A stretch of 64,000 nucleotides of DNA from Sipunculus nudus (Eukaryota; Annelida; Sipuncula; Golfingiida; Sipunculidae): contig CM049316.1 of NCBI GenBank assembly GCA_026874595.1, positions 19,243,839 to 19,307,838 of the forward strand, in the 5' to 3' direction. The notes beneath the pieces were generated by a model that was not told the DNA's origin, searched no databases, and worked only from the letters and a program-made list of their open reading frames with translations. The position numbers were made by a program, and so were the translations under genes. Shown piece by piece: positions 56,301 through 64,000 of this stretch; position 1 is the first letter of the stretch, and each line of letters begins with the position of its first letter.

Positions 56301-59300
56301 AAATAAAAAGGCTCTATGGAAAATACTGGATGGGATTCTTTAAAATGTACTGATTTTAATTGACCTATCCATCACAGTTCAAATGCAATGCCCTTTTAAC
56401 CTTATTATTATAATGAGCCCCTGAAACTATCCCACACAGAAGGTCTTCCATGCGCATGGTAGCCAGTTCTGTTTACAACATAATAATGACGTCACAAAGG
56501 TGCATGACATATGACGTTGCATTGACTGACATCATCAGCTAATATCACTGTTCTCCATTGTTGAACATATCACAGTCATTGTGAACCGTCTTGCAATATT
56601 TTCGATTATTTGTATCAAACAAATTACGTGCCAGGTAAGACATTATTATTCTTTTGGTAGTTGAAGGAATGGCTCCTGCAACCTATGGCCTAGAACTTTT
56701 ACACTGTCTCTTTTGTTTAAAAAAAAATGTCCCAGAAAACATGCCAACATGGGTACTGGTAGTGGTACAGACTACACATGTTCTGTTAGGCAGAGCTCTG
56801 CCAAATTGTGGAAACTTTGTTTTTTGTCAGATGATTGAAGCTTTACAATCCTTATGGACATCTGATTGGTTGCTCTTTAGTCCAATGCATATGATTGTTC
56901 ATTGAATGAATATGCGATTAAGGTTACATAGAGTTCATGGATAGGTCATTCGCCATTAGTGTTCTTATCACACCAAACTCACTTTGCTGCTACTCTGATC
57001 ACAAGACCATTGACCACCCAACTTTGCATTTTGAGTGTTGAACGTCACTAATATTGATTCTGGCAAATAATGACTTGTTATGATCAAAATTAGCACTTTG
57101 ATACCACAACTGTATTGATGGTTCTGAATGTTTTTGGTGTATTTGTTACTCTATGTATGATTATGCAGGGTAATCTTTTCATCTGAACTGCACAGAGCAC
57201 AATGTATATGAATGGATGGTCTTTTGAATTTTGTTTCTGCAGTCTTTACATGAGCATTGTACTATTTTCTAAAACATTCTCATCTTGTTCATAAATGGCT
57301 AAGGTTCATAAGATGATATTTTTTGCTGATTCAAGTCAAATGTAGACTGTTATTGAATATCCTTCTTGATTTATCACCTTAGATAAAAAAATATAAACAT
57401 CCTTTAATTGTTTATATCTTGACATTTCAGGTCTATAAACAAAAAGTGAAACATCTTCTGTATGAGCATCAAAATAACATTGCCGAGCTGAAGGCAGAGA
57501 GTACAGTTAATCTATACAACGCTCAAAATGAACATAAAGAAAATGAGCTGGACCTGAGGAAAGACAAACGCAGTCTCAAGGTGGAGCTCAAGGAACAAGA
57601 GCTTGCACATGAAGATGTCATCAAAAACCTTAAGAAAGTAAGTCATTGCAATTATATATTTCAGTGGTAAATAAAATTAGCAATGGTGAAACACTCTCCA
57701 TGGACTTTCATATATTTTTCTACAACATGATAACATTGTTAGTTTTTTTTATATGAATTATGTTATTTGTGAATATATTTATAAATTCGTAATGAGATCA
57801 CTGAAAATTGTGTGAAGATTTTTTTCCGTATGCTTAAATTGGTGAGTGTAAGCATATGAATTGAGTAATCTTTTATAATCTTTTTCAAATAAAGTAATAA
57901 TATTGCCATTCACGTTGATGTTTATACTGCATCATGTCTAAAATTTACCATCCTTGGTTTTTAAATTTATTCATTTTGTGTTAATATGAATATTCTGCAG
58001 TCTGAATCATACAACCTGTATTCTGTGAACTCTTTAGGAATATCTAAGGTATATATTCTGTATGATAACCACAGCACATTCCTGTGTATTTTCCAAATAC
58101 ATAAATTATAACAGTTTATTATTGTCTTCCTTTCCAGTCTCATGACGAAAATGTCACAAAGATGCGTGCTGACTTTGAACGTCAAGCTCGTGAGATTGAG
58201 CAGAAATATGAGAAGAAGATGAGGGCCCTCCGTGATGAGCTGGACCTCCGCCGTAAAACAGAGATCCATGAGGTTGAAGAGAGGAAGAATGGCCAGATTA
58301 ACACACTGATGAAGAACCACGAGAAGGCCTTTAGTGATATCAAGAACTACTATAACGATATCACTCTTAATAACCTGGCTCTCATCAACACACTCAAGGT
58401 TAGATTTCCCATAGAGTGATACAATATATTCAAATGGTCAGATTTTCCCAGTAGTCAAAACTTGATATGTCGTGTTGGTATTGGGGCGATACAGTGGTGA
58501 CAAATTTATCATTTTCTAGGCAAGAGTAGCTCCATTGATTTTGGATTAACATCACAGAGTTTAAGGTCATAAATTGAATAGTTGAATTTATTCTGTGTGC
58601 AGCACCTAAATTAATGGCTATGATTTAATAGTAGTACCCATATCTGTCACAAAATCAGAAGAAAAAAAAAACATATCAGATTGGCCTCCGTCATGAATTA
58701 AAAATAAAAAACATTCATTATATATTGACAAATTAAATATTGGTGCAAATATTGAATAATTGCAAATGTTTTGCATTCATCCATTCAAATTATTTTTGAC
58801 CTAGAAACTGATGTATGATCTCATGCTGTATCTGGTTACCAATTTAAAGTTTAAAAAATTTGTGAAATACCGGTATGACCTGTATATTTATATAATTATG
58901 TCATGGGGAAACAAATCAAGAAAATTATACTGTCTAATGCAGGAACAAGTAGAAGATATGAAGAAGAAAGAGGAGAGGATGGAGAGACAGATGAATGAAG
59001 TGATGGCCGAGAACAGGAGGCTGACAGAGCCTCTACAGAAGGCCCGCGAGGAGGTTGAGGAGCTCCGCAGACAGCTGGCCAACTACGACAAAGACAAACA
59101 GTCGCTGGCGGTATGTGTGTCAGGGTGTCACTGTCAAAGTTCTTGTTTTGTTTATGAAGACACGGCAACAGTTATTTACACAAATTGAGGATGAAGCTAG
59201 CCATTTCTCCCCTTGACTGTTGACATATACATTCTTTGCAGAACTAATGGTCACTTTATGGTCTGTACTATTTTGCCAAGCAAATGTGAATAATGCACTA

Positions 59301-61597
59301 TGTTTGTTATTTATTTTTCAGGTATTCAAACATGTATATCTTTTTTGATGTCCTTCTTAAATAGTGAAATTCAAGAAAGTACAATTTCTTTATCTGTTGT
59401 TAAGTGATTGTTTTCCCTGTCTCCTTTGATAAATGAAAATGCTTGATGACATAATATTATTTAAATTTACCCCATAAGTTATTCAGGCATATATATTTAA
59501 ATAATGTATATATATTGTTATCTGATGCAGATACATATGTTCTCCATTACTTAAATGTTGCAGATATGTTATTAATTGAGCATTCTCTTCTTTACTTTCA
59601 GAGTGCAAAGGCCAGGTTACGGGTAATGGATGAAGAATTCAAGGCCCTTGGCTGGGAACATGAAGTACTAGAACAAAGATTTGAAAAGGTATTGTCAGGT
59701 GTAGACAGTTATATTCAATGCAGAGTTCAGATTTATTTATGTTATTTTAAATCTGTTTAATACCTGTAAGTCATCTAAAATGTATCTGCAGAGACTCGGG
59801 AGCATACAGAAGTCTTTATGAACTTTGTTATGTTGCTTTATTTTCCCTGTTTCCATTGTGTATCGAAGAAGTTTCTCTAGGTTTTTTTAGTTATGCAAAA
59901 ATACAACCACTTTGGCTGGCTCTGGTTCTGATGTACCCCACTACTACTGAGTACTACCCTTTTGTTTGATAATCACCCATTGACATGACCACCAAGCTAT
60001 GATTACTGACCCTTCTCGTTGTCTGTCGAAGTACTGATGGTAAGAAATGCATGTTTGTAGCAACAACTCCCCTTACAAGTAAGATGACTGATCATGATAA
60101 TTCCAAAGGTTTTCAGTTAAGTTATCAAAGTTAACTATATCATTACTCTCCCTTTCATAGTGGTCAAGGTTAACTACACCCTTTAGAAATATATTAACAT
60201 CAATATTGACATGCAGTTAGCAGATCAAACTGTCTATAATGTTAATAATGTAATAATATTTCTTTGCAGATCCAAGCAGAGAGAGATGAGTTGTATCGTA
60301 AGTTTGTTAAGGCCATTCATGAAGTCCAACAGAAGAGTAACTTTAAGAACCTCCTGCTGGAGAAGAAGCTGAGTGCACTGGCTGACACGCTGGAGAAGAA
60401 AGAGGCGCAGCTCAACGAGGTTCTGTCAGCATCCAACCTCGATCCTACAGCCCTCAGTGTGGTCACCAGGAAACTGGAGGTACGCACATGTTCATTATGT
60501 TATTGTCCATTTATATTTGAAGTTTAATGATAGCAGATTCACAGTTACATGCATATTGATATTTAAATTTAAAGAAGATTTTGATCATAGAATATTGTGC
60601 TATGTAGGCTTATTACAGCATATGTTCATATTGTCTTGTGCTTTTGCTCTGCAGAAATGTCAGTGGAAGGGTACATATGTGTACAGGACTTAGGATTGAA
60701 ATACTGACTCTTGTTAGTTATTTGATTATTGAATGAATTTTTCATTGGTGTCTCGATTGAACCTGTTAATAATTGCAACTTTACCAGGAACTTGAAGTGG
60801 AAAACCTGGGACCAGATTTTAATAAATAAATTCTTGGATGATGACACTATATATCTTCATAATAGTAAATGGTTATTGTTTTATTTTCGCAGGATGTTTT
60901 GGACTCCAAGAACAGTGCCATCAAAGACCTTCAGTATGAGCTGGCCAGAGTCTGCAAGGTGAGAACTAATTTATATACGTACATTGATATGCACACTAAT
61001 AAATTGTTTTTTTACAGTCACATTCTCAGCATTTAGTGAACAGCCTTCTTTATGCATTTATGTTTTTTTTTCATTTAAACTTCTTTAGAATAAAATATAG
61101 GAAAAGCCAAATTAGCACTTATTTTTACCCAAACATGTTTGCTAATATTCCTTTATCAGTCATACAGTTAAATTTTCTATCCTACAGTTATCTAAATGCT
61201 TGTACCAAAATGTTTTGTCTTACATACCAAGCATAGTGCAAATCAATATTTTAACCTTACTTGCATTTTTATTGAATGGTGAAATTTTCTCGTCTGAAAG
61301 TCTCAACTGAGTTGTTTGATATCTATAAGCTTGCTCTTAAATGACTGAATTTTATATTTAAAGTATACTGCTGCAGTTGTTTAAATTCTGCTGATATTAA
61401 TTGGATTCCGTTGTCTGAAGTGCTGAAGTATATTCATTTCCTTATAGGCCCACAATGATCTGCTAAGAACATATGAATCCAAGCTGAAGACCTTCGGCGT
61501 GCCAACAGAGGAACTGGGCTTCAAGCCTCTTGAGAGTACAGTTGGAGGACAAGCGCTAGGACAGGGGCCTGCTGGACTTGTATCAGCGCCCTCATAA
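53328..61597 (+). CDS. GAS8: Dynein regulatory complex subunit 4 (GAS8/DRC4), ten coding exons
   Basis: Coding exons: 53328-53330, 55542-55652, 56093-56290, 57431-57637, 58138-58398, 58943-59110, 59602-59688, 60270-60479, 60893-60958 and 61448-61597. They total 1461 bases, 486 residues plus stop (human about 478). Every intron is GT-AG and phase 0. The protein starts with a Lys/Gly-rich leader ([15 protein letters not shown]), then is almost wholly alpha-helical coiled coil rich in Glu/Lys/Arg, with the family-typical segments [62 protein letters not shown] and the C-terminal [11 protein letters not shown]4 is a core rod of the nexin-dynein regulatory complex that links outer doublet microtubules and controls dynein in motile cilia and flagella. 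The presence of all family blocks in order with no stop indicates a working gene. Confidence 0.97.
53811..54461. mobile_element. TIR element in GAS8 intron 1
   Basis: CTGGACAGGGTATAGGTGCA (then TTATATGGGGCTGAA) is mirrored by TTCAGCCCTGTATAATGCAC (then CTATACCCTGGCCAG): inverted repeats of about 45 bases. The inside repeats GAACCCACATTTTT several times and encodes nothing. CAGGG ends suggest a hAT-type MITE, but the expected 8-base duplication is not clear. Confidence 0.75.
54953..54998. repeat. (TA)n-rich microsatellite in GAS8 intron 1
   Basis: Imperfect TA/TTTATA run. Confidence 0.9.
55071..55093. repeat. Poly-C tract in GAS8 intron 1
   Basis: 23 consecutive C. Confidence 0.95.
55542..55652 (+). 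CDS. GAS8: GAS8 coding exon 2
   Basis: 111 bases, 37 residues: the basic leader [15 protein letters not shown] and the [15 protein letters not shown] segment, matching the human N-terminus. Acceptor ccttgtag, donor gtttgt. Confidence 0.95.
56093..56290 (+). CDS. GAS8: GAS8 coding exon 3
   Basis: 198 bases, 66 residues of coiled coil ([20 protein letters not shown]). Donor gtcaga. Confidence 0.96.
56388..56950 (+). repeat. Dispersed 560-bp repeat in GAS8 intron 3
   Basis: Second copy of the repeat at 38236-38790, same orientation, alignable over nearly its whole length. The open frame at 56654-56905 is not preserved in the other copy. Confidence 0.85.
57431..57637 (+). CDS. GAS8: GAS8 coding exon 4
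   Basis: 207 bases, 69 residues ([16 protein letters not shown] ... [13 protein letters not shown]). Acceptor catttcag, donor gtaagt. Confidence 0.96.
58138..58398 (+). CDS. GAS8: GAS8 coding exon 5
   Basis: 261 bases, 87 residues ([20 protein letters not shown], then [20 protein letters not shown]), the most conserved part of DRC4. Acceptor tttccag, donor gttaga. Confidence 0.96.
58943..59110 (+). CDS. GAS8: GAS8 coding exon 6
   Basis: 168 bases, 56 residues ([16 protein letters not shown] ... [19 protein letters not shown]). Acceptor taatgcag, donor gtatgt. Confidence 0.96.
59602..59688 (+). CDS. GAS8: GAS8 coding exon 7
   Basis: 87 bases, 29 residues ([20 protein letters not shown] then LEQRFEK). 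Acceptor actttcag, donor gtattg. Confidence 0.96.
60270..60479 (+). CDS. GAS8: GAS8 coding exon 8
   Basis: 210 bases, 70 residues ([20 protein letters not shown] ... [20 protein letters not shown]). Acceptor ctttgcag, donor gtacgc. Confidence 0.96.
60893..60958 (+). CDS. GAS8: GAS8 coding exon 9
   Basis: 66 bases, 22 residues ([20 protein letters not shown]). Acceptor tttcgcag, donor gtgaga. Confidence 0.95.
61448..61597 (+). CDS. GAS8: GAS8 coding exon 10 (terminal)
   Basis: 150 bases including TAA ([20 protein letters not shown] ... [16 protein letters not shown]). Acceptor ccttatag. The last part is partly duplicated in the 3' UTR at 61632-61680. Confidence 0.96.
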   Translation, partial: AHNDLLRTYESKLKTFGVPTEELGFKPLESTVGGQALGQGPAGLVSAPS

Positions 61598-61959
61598 AAA
61601 CACAGAGCCACTGACATATGGGGGGTGGGGGGCACAAGGGCATGCTGGACTTTTATCAGCATCCTCATTAACACACACAATCACACATGGACAGTTATGG
61701 GAATCATTTACGTTTCTTTTCAATTTTATCAAAGATTTTTTTTTTTTATTTTAGAGATGGAAATGTTTTGTAGATGATCTCTTAGAAGTCCTTAAAACAC
61801 ACACACACTAATGACCAAAGCAATGATGTCCAGGGTTAGATGCTGAGAGAATGTATATTCCATGAGCAACAGAAAATTTGCACTTTGTGTTTCAAAATGC
61901 CAAAAAAATTTGATTCTGTTCACAAGTGTTAATTCTCTACTTGCACTGCTGGAAATTTT

Positions 61960-61965
61960 AATAAA
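61960..61965 (+). terminator. Candidate GAS8 poly(A) signal, proximal
   Basis: AATAAA 363 bases after the stop, followed by a GTTTGTG stretch. Confidence 0.6.
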
Positions 61966-62140
61966 ATACAGTTTGTGCAAAAGACCCTGTATAACAGTTG
62001 TTTAATTTAATTAACAACATACCTGAGAGGGAATATTTAAGGGGGGGGGGTTGTCTGCTGTTATTATATGTGAAGCTGTGATGGTTTTATATATATTGTT
62101 TTATTCATATTTGTATCATATCAGTAGTGAACATGTCCAT

Positions 62141-62146
62141 AATAAA
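62141..62146 (+). terminator. Candidate GAS8 poly(A) signal, distal
   Basis: AATAAA followed by a T-rich and GT-containing stretch (cttttagctgtatctgtttc). Confidence 0.6.
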
Positions 62147-62356
62147 ACTTTTAGCTGTATCTGTTTCTCTATCATTATTTCTTGTCATATTTGGTCGTAA
62201 ACACTGCAGCTAAAACACAAACCCAAGCAGAATTTTTACCACATACACAAATTTATACTTTTACATGATGCATGGCTCTTTGACCCTTTTTTTTTTTTTA
62301 TCAATTTGAACAGTTAAATAACTAGTACCTGATGTTTGGGGGGGGGGGGGGGGGGG

Positions 62357-62625
62357 AGGTGGCCTAATGGTTAAGGTGCCGGGCTCATGGTCTCAGGGTC
62401 GTGGGTTAGAATCTCGGTCAGACCCCCCCTACTGTGCAAAGAACCTTGGACAAGGTCCCAAAAGGAAGTGTGCCTCTGTCCACCCAGCAGTAGAAAATTG
62501 GTACCAGTAAATACTAGCTTCCCATCCAGGAGTTTCTCAAGTCCCTTTAAGCTACAGAAACCGTGATGAGCTCCGGCCTGATCGAGCCAGTAGGCTTGGG
62601 TGTAAAAGCCCAACAGACTTAACCG
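62357..62625 (+). mobile_element. tRNA-derived SINE (plus strand)
   Basis: Head GTGGCCTAATGGTTAAGGTG (A-box-like) and GGGTCGTGGGTTAGAATCTC (B-box-like), a body with GGTACCAGTAAATACTAGCT, and an end GGCTTGGGTGTAAAAGCCCA. It is the same family as the minus-strand SINE at 39262-39545. A G-run of about 19 precedes it. Confidence 0.85.
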
Positions 62626-62639
62626 TTTTTACTCCATGT

Positions 62640-64000
62640 TGAATAACAAATCTGATCCTTTCCTGCAGATATGAGTTTAAAACTGCCTTGGAATTGTTAT
62701 ATTTTCCTTATTATATAAGGAACTTACTTTTCTCAAGTTATTATCATGTTCTTTCACTCATAATGTTTAATATTTCGAAAGAAGTTCCATATATGAAGTG
62801 TCTTCAGTGTATAAATACATACCCTTTTTCCACGAACAGGTTTTACATGCCACTTTGAGCTCATGAAGACCAATAACTTGTGCACAACTTAAAATTAGTA
62901 TGCATAGCTGATTAGCTCACATGCACTCGTAAGTTGTGCACACCAGCGAAGTCCTGCCCAAATCAGGGGTGGGGGACTAATGAAATGCGATCTTAGAAAA
63001 TGAAGGAAGAGTTCTTTTTGCCCAGAAATGTTAATCCTTTCACCACATTCCTTAAACAAACATTCAGAGCACTGAGATGAACAACAGTGATCATAATTAG
63101 CTTTTATTTTATTTAAAAAAAGTGGATCTCATGAGTAAGCCAACAGAAGCTCAAGAAAGAGATTCCTGAAAAAAAAACACAACCAAGTTATGAGCAGTTG
63201 TACAGCAAATGATGATGTTAGTGAAATAAAGAAGACCTGACCAACATATCATTTATATGTGATCACAAAATATAAATGTACATTAAAATTGTGCAATTTA
63301 TATATATACATCATCATCATAACAAAAGCTTCACACAGAACTGTAGATATGGCATTTCAAGTGCACACTCTTTGTGCATAAAATCTAATGGCAAGTAAGA
63401 TAATATAACACATAAAAGACAGAAAATCTTTACTGATACCGAACGAAATGAAATAAGGTACGCAAATGATAACAGACATTAAACATCCACACCATGCTGA
63501 AAGAAATGTCACCTGTGCTTCAGTAACTAATATAAGACCAACATAAGATCGCAAGGCACACACAGTGGCTAAACCAAATACTGTAACCCCTTGGAAAACA
63601 ACACGGAACTTGAAGAAAAGAGCATTTCAGCAATCCCTTTGTTAAGCAGTTGTACTGGGAATTCATGTTTCAACATTTAAAAGGTCCATTATTGCATGGC
63701 AGTGAATATATAGCATGTAATGCCACTCAACAAAAAAGGAAGTCCTCATTATTCCTGAAACATTATCATATAGCTGAGTTTTTTTCATGTTCAGTAATCC
63801 AGAGTCATTAGCAATGCATCCCAAATTTCAGTTGTTTGACAATGTTCATTGGGTTCAGTTTCCCTGGCTACAAAATATAAATACATCCCACGGATGATTA
63901 TTCTACCTGATACAATGTTTGAATAATTCTCTAGTCTATATATTCATCACATATACATTGCTGATAAAATATTATCTGATCTGTTCCACCAATTCTTACA
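62640..64000. other. Intergenic DNA, no supported gene
   Basis: AT-rich. A minus-strand AATAAA (complement of TTTATT near 63105) could end a gene lying to the right on the minus strand, but no coding exon is visible within the window. Confidence 0.4.

Larger units (their letters stand above)
61598..62146 (+). other. GAS8 3' UTR with two AATAAA signals
   Basis: AATAAA occurs at 61960-61965 and 62141-62146. The region also holds a diverged copy of the stop-codon region (61632-61680), a T-run at 61737 and a G-run at 62040-62050. Confidence 0.7.

Noticed and set aside
62357-62430. A functional tRNA gene on the plus strand
   Set aside because: B box GGTTAGAATCT deviates and the element extends into a SINE body shared with 39262-39545.
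63357-63563. 68-codon minus-strand frame at the right end
   Set aside because: No domain; could only be 3' UTR of an unseen gene.

Overview
The window looks like nuclear DNA from a marine invertebrate, most likely a mollusc and plausibly a bivalve. It is AT-rich, with interrupted genes using GT-AG introns, AATAAA polyadenylation signals, decayed non-LTR retrotransposons and tRNA-derived SINEs. It also has many terminal-inverted-repeat (TIR) elements and a dispersed repeat rich in AGGTCAAAGGTCA/AAGGTCACAG, a type I associate with bivalve genomes. The assignment is inferred from sequence style and was not tested by any search.

Three protein-coding loci are well supported, all on the + strand. 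(1) An intronless reading frame at 623-2062 encodes a condensation-domain/acyltransferase-like protein with an HHxxxDG motif. (2) A complete WWOX gene lies at 23360-42323: eight coding exons, 416 residues, two WW domains plus a short-chain dehydrogenase. (3) A complete GAS8/DRC4 gene lies at 53328-61597: ten coding exons, 486 residues, encoding the dynein regulatory complex subunit of motile cilia. I read every exon boundary from the sequence and checked phases and lengths. A fourth, tentative locus at 49631-50037 could encode a 74-residue single-pass membrane protein in two exons, followed by AATAAA.

Layout: 1-3.9 kb holds the acyltransferase-like gene and empty AT-rich DNA. From 3.95 to 8.54 kb is a decayed LINE with a TA-flanked DNA transposon inserted in its endonuclease region. 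From 8.5 to 23.3 kb is gene-poor DNA made largely of inverted-repeat elements, MITEs and TA microsatellites. From 23.4 to 42.3 kb is WWOX. Its 11.5-kb first intron opens with a 21-unit, 89-bp minisatellite starting exactly at the splice donor, and also holds repeat duplications, a 1.74-kb TIR element and SINEs; later introns hold a SINE and a 5'-truncated LINE. From 42.3 to 53 kb is intergenic repeat DNA, including a hAT element with a perfect 8-bp target duplication. From 53.3 to 61.6 kb is GAS8. The end holds a SINE and no recognisable gene.

Nothing indicates that these genes form a functional unit. WWOX and GAS8 are also on the same chromosome arm in human (16q), so their 11-kb spacing here may be a compact remnant of old linkage. 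The most unusual features are the minisatellite that reiterates a splice donor, the small candidate membrane-protein gene, the repeat family carrying nuclear-receptor DR1-like sites, and the layered transposon insertions.
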